NCBI GenBank assembly: GCA_023213315.1 | Contig: JAKCPI010006084.1 | Location: 16,664 to 80,663, forward strand | Length of the DNA stretch: 64,000 nt | From: Euborellia annulipes | Taxonomy: Eukaryota > Arthropoda > Insecta > Dermaptera > Anisolabididae | Reading direction: 5' to 3' | Shown here: piece after piece, positions 32,216-41,563 of the stretch | Position numbering within the stretch: the first letter of the stretch is position 1 | How the letters are laid out: each line of letters opens with the position of its first letter | The notes under the pieces: generated by a model | What the model saw: the letters and a program-made list of their open reading frames with translations, nothing else | The model's database searches: none | Told to the model about the DNA's origin: nothing | Translations under genes and position numbers: made by a program

Positions 32216-32283
32216 GAATGGATCCAGTTGGTTATGCCCTGAAGAAACTCGAAGATCTCAGCCCCCACTTCCACCCTAACCAT
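32216..32283 (-). other. Exon-like segment b
   Basis: A 68-bp minus-strand segment with acceptor TTTTGTTTTAG and donor GTAAGTAAT. One frame is open (MVRVEVGAEIFEFLQGITNW...), but joining it to segments a or c brings a stop, so a coding role is unlikely. It may belong to a non-coding RNA or an untranslated leader. Confidence 0.45.
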
Positions 32284-32372
32284 CTAAAACAAAAGAAGAA
32301 TTAAGGGATTAATTTATATCATTGATACTACGTAATATTTTATGAAAAATATTGAAAACATTTTTAACTTAC

Positions 32373-32455
32373 TTTGTAGACTGCTTCTTTCGGCTCAACG
32401 AGGGCTTCCCTAAAAGCTAACCTAATCCCACACTATCTATGACCGGGACGGCCAT
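32373..32455 (-). other. Exon-like segment a
   Basis: An 83-bp minus-strand segment after acceptor TTTTAGAATTAG and before donor GTAAGTTAA. All frames have stops within 25 codons. The 89-bp and 279-bp gaps to segments b and c would be normal small introns. Confidence 0.4.
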
Positions 32456-33425
32456 CTAATTCTAAAATGCAGTTCCTCTTCTTTCTTGAGACACTCGCGA
32501 ACGCGAACGCGAACACTCCCGGAAGGCAGGTAAGCCTTCATTATATCACTTCGAAACGATACGGTGAAAACGCGCCCACAAACCCAAAGAAAGGTAAAGA
32601 GGAAATGGAACACATACAGTACATATGTACTAAGAAACATTACAGATCAATTAATCTCCACCCACCTGCCTATTCAATGTCGTTTAATAGCGAACTAAAA
32701 TAAAGCAGAGATAATTGATCTGAGAATCATTCACGAGTTAGGAAGGAAGCCCGGCCAATACAATACTGAAGATCCCCCTTGATTGCTCATCTCAGAAACA
32801 GAATGACGTTGTTCAAGATGCATGCTGAAAAAAAAAGAACCCTAAGCTAACAACAACCTATACGAACTCCTAACATCTTGAACATTAACTCATTCTGTCC
32901 TGAAACAACCAAGGCCCAGAACTCAGCACTGATGGACAAAGAGCCTCGGAGAAAGAGAAAACACTCTTTCTCTCAAATACGCGAAAGAGGGAAACATGCG
33001 ATAGAGAAATTCTCCTATTTCCCTTGAACGACGGTCAAAAGTGAAATGATCCTCTCCTGGGAGCCCTGCCTAAACCTAAATGGGACGAACAACAACACCC
33101 TATGCCAGTATTGAGGAATCAATTCACAAGTGAACGTCAATTCAAGAGAACATCAGAGAATTCCGACATAAAAGGCCTAAAACCCCATTAATATATAAAT
33201 GCGTGAGCGTAGAGATTTTCTAATTATGCGCCCTCTATATAGAACCTATCTATTTCTAAATAATCTAATAAGAATTGCGTGTATTCTTAAACATTAAACA
33301 TAAAGAGATAATCCCCTTAAATAGTATTTGTTAATAATCACATACACGCAAAACCTAAAACTGAATTAAATAATAATAGTTAAAATAATAATGCATGCAC
33401 ACTTGAATTGTCTCATATGTTGATG
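32456..33425. other. Unassigned, unusually T-poor plus strand
   Basis: This stretch is richer in A and C than the window average and shares no repeat with the rest. It holds a CGCGAACGCGAACGCGAAC short tandem near 32497 and the hairpin at 32791-32902. It may be transcribed with the exon-like segments next to it; no coding frame is convincing. Confidence 0.35.
32791..32902. other. miRNA-precursor-like imperfect hairpin
   Basis: ACAGAATGACGTTGTTCAAG and its continuation ATG pair with CATCTTGAACATTAACTCAT and the following TCTGT. The stem has about 20 pairs and one internal loop, with a terminal loop of about 50 bases. It lies in non-repetitive sequence. Either strand could be transcribed. There is no evidence of processing, and random or decayed palindromes are common in this window. 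Confidence 0.3.
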
Positions 33426-33590
33426 TTGCTCCCCCGTGGGGTAAAGGGATGAAATGAGTACTGTGCATTGACCATATATATAAATATTACCAATTAACGA
33501 ATGTACCACATATTACCAATAATCGTATACCTTATGCACATTGAACATTCATCCATCCCTTTACCTTGAGAAACGAAACCTGCATTGGGT
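33426..33590. repeat. Imperfect inverted repeat
   Basis: GGTAAAGGGATGAAATG near 33439 pairs with CATCCATCCCTTTACC near 33550, and ACTGTGCATTGACC pairs loosely with ATGCACATTGAACATT. Probably an old foldback element. Confidence 0.4.
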
Positions 33591-33782
33591 ACTGAAATAT
33601 AAAAACCTATTCTTTAATAAAACAATTAAAAAATTAAATTTAGTATATTAAAAAATGAATTTAGAAAAAAATTTGACAAATTATTTAAGTAAATTTAAAT
33701 AAAAAAAGTAAAAATGAAGTGGTTTTAAAAATTAATTAATTTTTAAAGAATTTATATATCATGTGTTGGTCCATGAGGTAAT

Positions 33783-34273
33783 TATGAAAAACATATAACC
33801 AAGTATTTATTAATTTAAATAAGCGAAAAATGTAGGTAGGGTTACCACGGTCTTGTGATTACCTCAACACGCCTACTGTTGGACCACAGTACGCACTCGC
33901 TTATTTAAATTATGATAGATCGCTGATTTCAGTCTACTAGAGAAACGCCGCTCTAATCAAGCGTTCAGATTTCTCCGCTGCTGAGGCGCGATCTAGATGG
34001 ACGTTTTGAGAAATTAACTCAATTATGCAATTAATAAATAAAGAATTATATATATCACGCCGCAGAAATCTGAACGCTTGATTAGAGCGGCGTTTCTCTA
34101 GTAGACTGAAATCAGCGATCTATCATAATTTAAATAAGCGAGTGCGTACTGTGGTCCAACAGTAGGGCGTGTTGAGCGTAAATCGACAAGATCCGTGGTG
34201 CAAATCCCGGCGGTACCTACATTTTTCGCTTATTTAAATTAATAAAAATTGGTTATATGTTTTTCATAATTAA
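33783..34273. mobile_element. Large palindrome with a tRNA-like unit in each arm
   Basis: Arms of about 235 bp are inverted copies meeting near 34028. The shared blocks are AACATATAACCAA, TTAATTTAAATAAGCGA, CTACTAGAGAAACGCCGCTC, and a tRNA-like sequence. The tRNA-like units (33843-33899 minus, degraded; 34145-34217 plus) are each bracketed by TTTAAATAAGCGA / TCGCTTATTTAAA. Outside, a further pair of 42-bp inverted repeats lies at 33707-33748 and 35086-35128. The class is unknown; it resembles a SINE-bearing foldback. Confidence 0.75.
34145..34217 (+). other. tRNA-like sequence (pseudo-tRNA)
   Basis: Acceptor halves CGTACTG and CGGTACC give six pairs. The D arm is GTCC/GGGC, the anticodon stem is complementary (TGTTGA/TCGACA) with loop GCGTAAA, and the T region reads CGTGGTGCAAATCCCGG with a broken T stem. 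The conserved U33 is C and the B box GGTGCAAATCC is one or two bases off consensus. It is a tRNA-derived repeat rather than a functional tRNA. Its closest relative in the window is 48381-48454. Confidence 0.6.
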
Positions 34274-34878
34274 TTTTTAATTTAAAAATCTTGAATATAA
34301 ATCTTTAACTATCTAAGAGGGACTCTGAAATGGGAGAATTGATTGTAATTATTAATACATCCTATCCATGCACCTAGGTAAAAATATTCTATATTTAAGC
34401 CGGAATAAGAAAAGTCAAAAAAAATTTTGAAAAATCCTAAACTGCTTACTCTACGCCCACGTAAATGTTCATACAGACTTTAAATGTAGCTGCTACACTC
34501 GTGGAATCTGCTGTAGTCACTGCCTGGCTGACGTAACGCGATGTCTGATGAAGGATGCTCAACTTGGATTCACTTAACACTTATCACTTATTCGCTTATT
34601 GGCATTTAAACCCCAATTGGGCCATACATGTATTTAATGGTGTCAATTCTCGAAGACGATTCGTCGATTTCTAAAAAATAAACAAAAAAAAAAATTTTAA
34701 TTGTGAGAAAAGCAAACCTCTGGCTCAAAGAGCAAGATTTGAATGGAATATTACTCTAATTGTAATATTCTCATTTGACTTCTATCAAATAGATACACTT
34801 TTTATTTAATGTCGCTTTTATAACCGTCAAAAAACAAAAATATTGAAAAAAAGTCCGAAAGTGCAATGAATAAATAAC
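34274..34878. other. Unassigned AT-rich DNA
   Basis: No gene or repeat boundary recognised. Confidence 0.4.
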
Positions 34879-35436
34879 ACGGTGGACTGTTCGCACAGCA
34901 ATAATATACAACTTTCGCTTATCTTGGGTAATTGGAAGTTGTGTTTGTCACACCAGATTTTTTGTGTCGACATATTAATAAATAAGTTCCTAGATGACCG
35001 AGCTCGGTGGTTTTTCCTTTTGATAAAATTGGAAATAACTAAAAAAGTACATCAGTAAAGTACTAGTACGCGTTTAGGATTTTTCAAAATTAATTAATTT
35101 TTAAAACCGCTTCATTTTTACTTTTTTACGCGAGGTTTCCCAAAGACGAGATCAATCGTAGTTTGTTTTGTATACCGCAAATAGTAAATATTTAAAATTT
35201 AAATGAAATTGTTAAAGCAAATATCGAGAAAATTGTCAAAAACTAAAAAAGTACATCAGTAAAGCACTAGTACCTCTACTTACTCGAAGGCATCCAAAAA
35301 CGAGACCTAGCGTGAATTGTTTTGTTAACGACGAAAGGAACAAAAAAAATTACATCTCGAATTCTAATATAGTATATTGGCAAACTAAATATATGTCGAT
35401 GCAAAAAATTTGGTGCAACTAGTCACACCATACTTT
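34879..35436 (-). repeat. Family A, rearranged variant
   Basis: A degraded terminal hairpin (34879-34965) is followed by two copies of the AAAAAAGTACATCAGTAAAG block at about 35042 and 35249, and by a final CACACCA end near 35425. The order suggests two overlapping or tandem family A variants. Confidence 0.6.
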
Positions 35437-35839
35437 TAAATAAAATATAAGTGAAATGAGACCCAAAGATAGAGGAGATAAAAAGAAGGTTAAAAAAAAA
35501 TATTTGCATTCATTAATTCACCTTGTAGCAAGAAGGATGATTATAAAAATGTCCTTTTTCTAAAAGTAAAGGGTGCTTATGGAATAATTTCTTTAAGAAA
35601 ACAAAGAGAATCCAGACAGGTTCAGACTCGAAAGAGATAAGAGAAGTAAAGAGAAAAAAAATAAGAAAAAAATTATTCTAAAAAATAGTAGGCCTATGTT
35701 AGATAAAATATTTTTTATCCCGATAATATATTTTTCTGTTTCATGTAATATTTAGATTTCTGTGTGTATGTGTGATTTCATTCAATCATAATATGAAACA
35801 GCTAATAAAATTAAATTTGTAAAATGGATTAAATAATGA
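35437..35839. other. Unassigned A-rich DNA
   Basis: No feature recognised. Confidence 0.4.
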
Positions 35840-35847
35840 CAAAAACT

Positions 35848-36098
35848 CAGGGGCGTATATAAGGGGGGGGGCGAGGGGGTCCGGGCGTCCCCCCCGAAAT
35901 TTCCCAAACACATATACATATATAGGGATATACAGACATCAGCGTAACAAATTTTTCCGGAGGATGGAAAACTTTGGTTCCGCAAAAGAAAAAATGTTCC
36001 CCAAAAAATTTCGTGTAAAAAAAAATTAGTTTCTTAAAAAAAATTTTCCGCAGAAAAATCCCCCCCCCCCCCGAAAAAAATTTCTATATATGCCCCTG
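35848..36098. mobile_element. hAT-like miniature element, family H2, copy 1
   Basis: 251 bp with terminal inverted repeats CAGGGGCGTATATAAGGG / ATATATGCCCCTG and a perfect 8-bp duplication CAAAAACT (35840-35847 and 36099-36106). G and C homopolymers lie next to the ends, as in the copy at 39942-40312. No transposase. Confidence 0.9.
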
Positions 36099-36106
36099 CA
36101 AAAACT

Positions 36107-36890
36107 TGATATAAGATAAAGATAGAAGATGTACTTCTTTGAGCCTAAATGTAATGTGGCATCATAGGCAACTTTTGCATCAAAGTGATTTTGTATTGCC
36201 TCAGGGTCTTAGAAGGTACAGAAACGCTTTAGCAAAAACGAGAGGAAAGAATTACTGAACTTTAATTTTACTTTCAAATAAGAATATCCTAGCCCTCAAC
36301 TACTGATTCAATATTTAACAAAGTATAAGTTTATATAAAGAGTTAATGTATAGTACGTGAACATGTCTGGATAAGAAGTCTAAGAACTAAATAAGATTCG
36401 CTATACTTTATAAAATACCTATCTAATTCATATAAAATATTCATTTCATTTACTTGATAACTTTTAATTTTTTATAAAATAATTTGTTTGTACTTATAGA
36501 ATTATAATAATAAATATTATTTCAAATGAGATAAAGATTTAAGAGTATAAAAAATTTGATCATGAACTCAGAGGAGATAGGGATATTTTATGGTAAAAAT
36601 AAAATAAATAGAAAATAATATTAATTAAAATGGAGAGTAAAAAAAAAGAAAAATAACGACAATATGTATTCATATAAGGTACGACACTAATATTCAGAAA
36701 GGGGCCTGGGGCTTAAAGGCGTCATCTAACATCAAAAAATAAGTGTTGTTTGTAGTTGAGGCAGTGATTAATAAATTTAAAAAAAAAATATCTAGAAATT
36801 CTTGAAATTTTTTATCAATTATAAATATTGAATGATTAATGAGAATAATTAATAAATAATTAGCAATATAGAAGTCAAATACCTAGGCAA
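36107..36890. other. Unassigned AT-rich DNA
   Basis: No gene, repeat boundary or RNA recognised. Confidence 0.4.
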
Positions 36891-37180
36891 AAACTGCGAG
36901 AAACGAAGAGAGCGCGAGAGAGCCTGCCATCTGCCATGATGGCTGCACATTAAATGAGATAGCTTGGGTATTTCTTGTGAAAAGTTGCTCAGGTTAATCA
37001 TTACTCAAAAGCCTCCCCTCTACTGACCTCTCTAGGCTAGCTCAGTGTTCTTTTCTAAGCAGGCCTAAAGGCGCCAAAGAATACAACCCTTGTGATTGGC
37101 TAATTAGTCAGAAGTGGGAGGAAGAAGAAGAGAGGGGGAATTATTATATTGAATATTTTAATGTGATTGCAAAAAGAGAG
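36891..37180. other. GC-balanced island with CCAAT-type motif
   Basis: Non-repetitive island containing the small dyad GCCATCTGCCATGATGGC near 36930 and GTGATTGGCTAATTAG (reverse CCAAT with a homeodomain core) near 37096. No TATA box with an adjacent open gene is evident, so a promoter cannot be asserted. Confidence 0.3.
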
Positions 37181-37295
37181 GGGAGAGTACCTAGGCTTCT
37201 CTAATAGTATTTTGTTGTCTAATGAATAGGTATGTAATAAAAACAATAGAAAATACCCTTAGGGATTTTTTTTCATCAAATTCATTTCCCTTCGT

Positions 37296-37340
37296 AAAAA
37301 TCCGACGTGACTGGTCGTATCGGATTTTTGTGTCGTTTCA
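37296..37340. repeat. Family A hairpin, collapsed
   Basis: AAAAATCCGACGTGACTGG TCGTATCGGATTTTT is a shortened relative of the family A terminal hairpin, followed by TGTGTCG as in full copies. Confidence 0.5.
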
Positions 37341-37425
37341 AAAAAGAAGAATAGTAAATAAAAATCTCAATGAGACGGTCATTCATTAATTAAAATAAAA
37401 AGTAAAAATGAGAATTTGGACTCAC

Positions 37426-37537
37426 CCAAATGATCTCCGCCTGAGTGTTAGGCCAACACGGAGCTTGGCTTTTGAAGAGACACAAAACGATTTGGAGAGA
37501 ACGGAGAATGTTTTACTTCATAATAGCGGAGAAATAT
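37426..37537 (-). pseudogene. Exon-like segment with in-frame stop
   Basis: A 112-bp minus-strand segment between a strong acceptor TTTATTTTTCAG and donor GTGAGT. Its length fits the phases left by 44469-44589 (one base over) and required by 17461-17575. In that frame it reads DISPLL and then TGA, after which the frame is open to the donor for 31 codons. It could be the last coding exon, an alternative 'poison' exon, or a decayed exon. The splice sites are good; the coding interpretation is open. Confidence 0.45.
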
Positions 37538-37644
37538 CTGAAAAATAAATAAATAATTTTATTAAAATAATGAATATAAAAAATAATTACAAACAAGTAT
37601 GAGTATAAAAGTTACGTATTATTTTGAACAAGAATAAATTAAAA

Positions 37645-38066
37645 AAAATCTGGTGTGACTGGCGCACAGCACACAACTTTCTCTTACCCTTCGGTAAGAG
37701 AAAATTGTGATTTTTTGTGTCGAGTTATATTAAGTTTCCCATAGCATTTTAGTTTAATCTAATAAAAAGAAAAGATTTAAATTCTGTTACCATGGCAACC
37801 ATTTCTCCTATCTTTCCTATGAAGAACAAGAGTAAAGTGGTTTTCAGAAGATTTCAACGGCAAAATGAGAATATACATTTTAAAGAGCATCTAAAAAATA
37901 ATTGATTTATGACACACACACACACCCCGACACACAGACCAATTTGCGGGACCCACTTTTTTGGACTCAGGGGATCTCAAAACAGTGTATATCCATCAAA
38001 ATCTCGACATCGAATTTTTGACATGATCTCAATACTTTCTCTCTCTATATATTTCATATAAAGTAA
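37645..38066 (-). repeat. Family A, internally deleted
   Basis: The hairpin end AATCTGGTGTGACTGGCG is present. The GGCAAAATGAGAATATACAT block is followed directly by the CACACACA/GGACCCACTTTTTTGG segment, so about 250 bp of the body are missing. It ends in the TTTCTCTCTCTATATATTTC hairpin. Confidence 0.8.
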
Positions 38067-38099
38067 AAAGGTAAAACGAAAAAATTTGAATTAAGAAAA

Positions 38100-38255
38100 A
38101 TCTTTTTATGAAAATTTGCTTTGAGAGGGTCCGGGCCCCTCGGGGCTCAGGATATCCAGTAATTTAAAAATATTATTTTTTATGTGGGGAGGAGAATATT
38201 TAAAAAAGAGTCAGGCCCTCCTTCCAAAAAAAAATTCTATATACGCCCCTGGATA
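38100..38255. repeat. hAT-like family H2, one end only
   Basis: Ends with ATTCTATATACGCCCCTGG, the right terminus of family H2, preceded by G/C-rich sequence GGGTCCGGGCCCCTCGGGG. The left terminus is not identifiable. Confidence 0.6.
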
Positions 38256-38454
38256 AGATAAAATCTGAGATTTTATTTGAAATTTTTCCTTTCTGGGAAT
38301 CTAATAAAACCTCTGCTTCTTGACAGACATGTTAAGAACTGAAGGACTACTCGGGTAGCTCGTGGTCGCCATCCACGTTCCCACAAGATGTGATCCCCTG
38401 AGCAGTAGATAAATATTAATGCAATACAATAATAATCATCAATAAAATTTAATT

Positions 38455-39145
38455 TTTTACTTTCTCTTACCTATGTATATATGTAATATATATATAGAGA
38501 GAAAGTATTGGATTCATGTCAAAAAATTCGATGTCGAGATTTTGATGGATCTTCACGTTTTGAGGTCCCCTGAATCCAAAAAAGTGGTTTTCGCGACATG
38601 GTCTGTCTGTGTGTGTGTGTGTCTGTCTGTGTGTCTGTGTGTGTGTCTGTGAACAAAATATCTCAAGAACGAAAAGAGCTAGGAAGTTGAAATTTTATAT
38701 TTAAGTTAGGCACACCCATGGGACGTGACACGAAGCTTTTGAACAAAATCGACCAAAAAGTACTAGTACTTTACTGATTCACTTTTTCAGTTTTTTTCGA
38801 TTTTCTCAAAATTTGCTCCAACGATTTTTTTTAAAATTCAAAAATCAATTATTTTTTAGATTCTCTATAAAATGTATATTCTCATTTTGTGATTGAAATC
38901 TTCTGAAGACCACTTTACTCTTGTACTCCATAGAAAAGATAGGAGAAATGGTTGCTATGGTATCAAAATATAAATATTTTCCCATACTTATAAATTTTAC
39001 ATCTTGAATTCAATTGTACCCTACTGTCGGAAACTAAATACATGTCGACACAAAAAATCTGGTGTGACAAGCACAGAACACAACTTTCGATTACCGAAGG
39101 TAAGAGAAAGTTGTGTGCTGTGCGCCAGTCACACCAGATTTTTTT
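38455..39145 (+). repeat. Family A repeat, prototype copy
   Basis: The cleanest full-length copy, 691 bp. The left end is a hairpin: TACTTTCTCTTACC, an AT-rich loop, then AGAGAGAAAGTA. Next come the GATGTCGAGATTTTGATGGA block, a GT-rich microsatellite (38605-38650), a CTCAAGAACGAAAAGAGCTA block, AAAAAGTACTAGTACTTTAC and a GTTGCTATGG region. The right end (39055-39145) folds into a hairpin of about 90 nt whose arms are AAAAATCTGGTGTGAC and GTCACACCAGATTTTT. The right hairpin includes GGTAAGAGAAAGT, the reverse complement of the left end ACTTTCTCTTACC, giving a 13-bp subterminal inverted repeat. No enzyme is encoded. Confidence 0.88.
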
Positions 39146-39933
39146 CGATTGCTTCGATCATTAAATATACTGTAGTATAGAAAAATAATTATACTTGGCT
39201 TCCGGCAATTCCACCCACAAAAAATATTCCTTCTAACAAGTTAATATATTATTTATAAAAAAAAAAAAGTATTTTTTTTTTTTAATTGATGATATATAGT
39301 CTATTTCTTGTAGTCCTTCGTTAGTTAGTTTGTCCTTAAACTACTTGATGTTGTGTAATTATTTGTACACACATGGCCGGGATGATGTGTGTAAAGGCCA
39401 GAAAGAGAGAGAGAGAGCATCAGCAGGTGGTCGTCCCATTGACCATACATATACATAACATAAAAACATTATCCTAGATATGCATGCGAATAATAAATCA
39501 TGAAACAAGGTGCGAAAAAGGCTAATTAAACAACAGCAACAGTAGACAGGGAGACAGACAGACGGGAATACGTAACGATGGACAGACATTCCAGAGTGTG
39601 AGGCGATGGGAAACCCGGAACAGTCAGCTCACCTGCATGCATGCACCTGTATTACATCCAACAAACACACATTCATTTCGAAAAGGGAATAAATCTCAGC
39701 CGTTATTTATTGTAAAAGGAAATCAGACGTGTGTGGTGCCGTTAGGGCAAACGACTCCAATAATTAGTCTTTTTTTTATATTTATTTAAATTAAAAAATA
39801 ACAAAAAAAAAAATTATTTTGTTAAATTAAGTTTCGAAACCTATAAGAGACACTTTTTTTAGCACTTCTTGTATATTCAATTTCAAATTTTAGTAATTTT
39901 ATTAATACACAAGAAGTAAAATTTACTGAACAA
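39146..39933. other. Unassigned, moderately complex DNA
   Basis: No repeat boundary or splice-bounded frame was found. Small GA and CAGACAGAC runs lie near 39405-39420 and 39550-39565. Confidence 0.4.
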
Positions 39934-39941
39934 TAAAATAT

Positions 39942-40312
39942 CAAGAGCGTATATAAAGGGGGCCGAGGGGGCCGGGCTCCCCCCCCCCCCGAAATTTCGT
40001 AAATGCATATACATATATAGGAATATAGAGGCAATAATGGGTCTCGGGCCCGCCCTCCCTCGAAATGTTTGCGCGGCCCCGTAGCGCGAAAATGAAGGCT
40101 CCACAAAAGAGGAAATGTTCCGGGAACGGCACATGAAGAAAATTTTGGTTCCACGGATGGTCCCGCGGGTGGCCAAAATTTTGCGTCTATAAAAAAAAGG
40201 TAAAATATTTTTTCGGGCGGGAAAATTTGGTTCCGCGAAAAAAATATTTTTCGCAGAAAATTTTTTGAGATCAGATCCCCCCCCCCCGAAAAAATTTCTA
40301 TATACGCCCCTG
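39942..40312. mobile_element. hAT-like miniature element, family H2, copy 2
   Basis: 371 bp with ends CAAGAGCGTATATAAAGGGG / TATATACGCCCCTG and a perfect 8-bp duplication TAAAATAT (39934-39941 and 40313-40320). Minus-strand frames of 97-110 codons across it come from its repeat structure and show no transposase motif. Confidence 0.9.
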
Positions 40313-40352
40313 TAAAATATATATGTTTTATTTTTCGTTATAACTCGTTTGA

Positions 40353-40373
40353 TGCCCTCGGGCTTGGTGTATT
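40353..40373 (+). repeat. Family B head fragment
   Basis: ATGCCCTCGGGCTTGGTGTA matches the first 20 bases of family B; the rest is absent. Confidence 0.55.
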
Positions 40374-40547
40374 TTTCAGCGTAGTATTTTACCTAAAAAG
40401 TTTTTTTTTTTTAAATCTTGAAATTTTCCATTTATTTTTGTGTCATATCATAATAAATTACTCTATTTTAAAAAGTGTTTTGACATTTTTTCGAAAATGA
40501 ATAATTTTGTGAATAATTAACGAAAAAAAAGAAAATTTTCGATAATT

Positions 40548-40847
40548 TTGAATCAATTATTTTTTAGATTCTCTTTAAAATATATATTCTCATTTTGCCA
40601 TTGAAATCTTCTGAAGACCACTTTACTCTTGTACGTCATAGGAAAGATAGGAAAAATGGTTGCCATGGTAACAAAATATAAATATTTTTCTGTTTATAAA
40701 TTTTATATCTTGAAATTAGAATGGACCTTACTGTCGCAAACTAAATATATGTCGACACAAAAAATCTGGTGTGACAAGCAGAGAACACAACTTTCGATTA
40801 CCGAAGGTAAGGTGTGTGCTGTGCGATCAGTCATACCAAATTTTTTA
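40548..40847 (+). repeat. Family A, right half
   Basis: From AATTATTTTTTAGATTCTC to the terminal hairpin (AATCTGGTGTGAC ... CAGTCATACCAAATTTTTT). The left half is missing. Confidence 0.82.
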
Positions 40848-41126
40848 TAATAATTTTCATGAAAAAAATATTATTTTAATTTAAATATAGGCCTATTTTA
40901 ATTATTACTTAAATTTTCTTGTTTGACAGTGAGAGAGGGTGGGGGTGGGAGGTCAAAAAAGGTTTGAAACCTCTGGCCCCCTTTCTGTCTCTAAAATTTT
41001 TTTAAATTATTTTTCTGATTTGCCAACAAACGAGGAATAAAAATCACACAAATATGCAAAATGTGCACTTAAACTTCAAAATATGCATTTATATGCAAAA
41101 TAAGATTTCTCTGGATGGTTCCTGAT

Positions 41127-41555
41127 TAGGGTCCGACCGAAACAAGATTTTCAGCCGAAACCGAATTTCGGTCTCAATCTTAGTTTCGCCCGAAACCGTA
41201 ACCGAAACAAAAACTCGTAATTCCTTTTTTTTATTTTTTTCCTTTACCTTTTCCCTTGTAAAAAGAAAGTAATTTTTTTCCCCTCAGATGAAAATCATAT
41301 TATATCTTTTTTTTAGGGAGACTAAATTTTTTCCCCTTCCGTGGAAATCATTTTATCGCCAAATTATCACTTGGCGGAAAATTTTTTTCTCACATGGAGA
41401 TGTAATTTTTTCCGCCCCTTTTCCGGCTTGCAGAAAATTTTTTCTCCCAGGTTTCGGCTGGTTTTTGGCAGAAACCAACACCACGGCCGAAACCAGGATT
41501 TGTGGCCGAAACTGGCCGAAACCGTAACCGAAACCGAATATTCGGTCGGTTCCCT
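41127..41555 (+). mobile_element. hAT-like miniature element, family E, copy 1
   Basis: 429 bp starting TAGGGTCCGACCGAAAC and ending CGAATATTCGGTCGGTTCCCT, with an exact 8-bp duplication TTCCTGAT (41119-41126 and 41556-41563). The interior is made of repeated CCGAAAC(C) units near both ends and a T-rich centre. No transposase. Confidence 0.88.
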
Positions 41556-41563
41556 TTCCTGAT

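Noticed and set aside
36925..37110. Core promoter at the CCAAT-containing island
   Set aside because: There is a reverse CCAAT motif and balanced composition, but no TATA or initiator with a following first exon could be placed.
37426..37537. In-frame TGA read as selenocysteine
   Set aside because: No selenocysteine insertion hairpin can be placed, and the exon assignment itself is uncertain. A stop, poison exon or decay is simpler.
39822..40176. Overlapping minus-strand open frames of 97-110 codons as a gene
   Set aside because: They lie wholly within a hAT-like miniature element with terminal repeats and homopolymers. No transposase motif or splice context is present.
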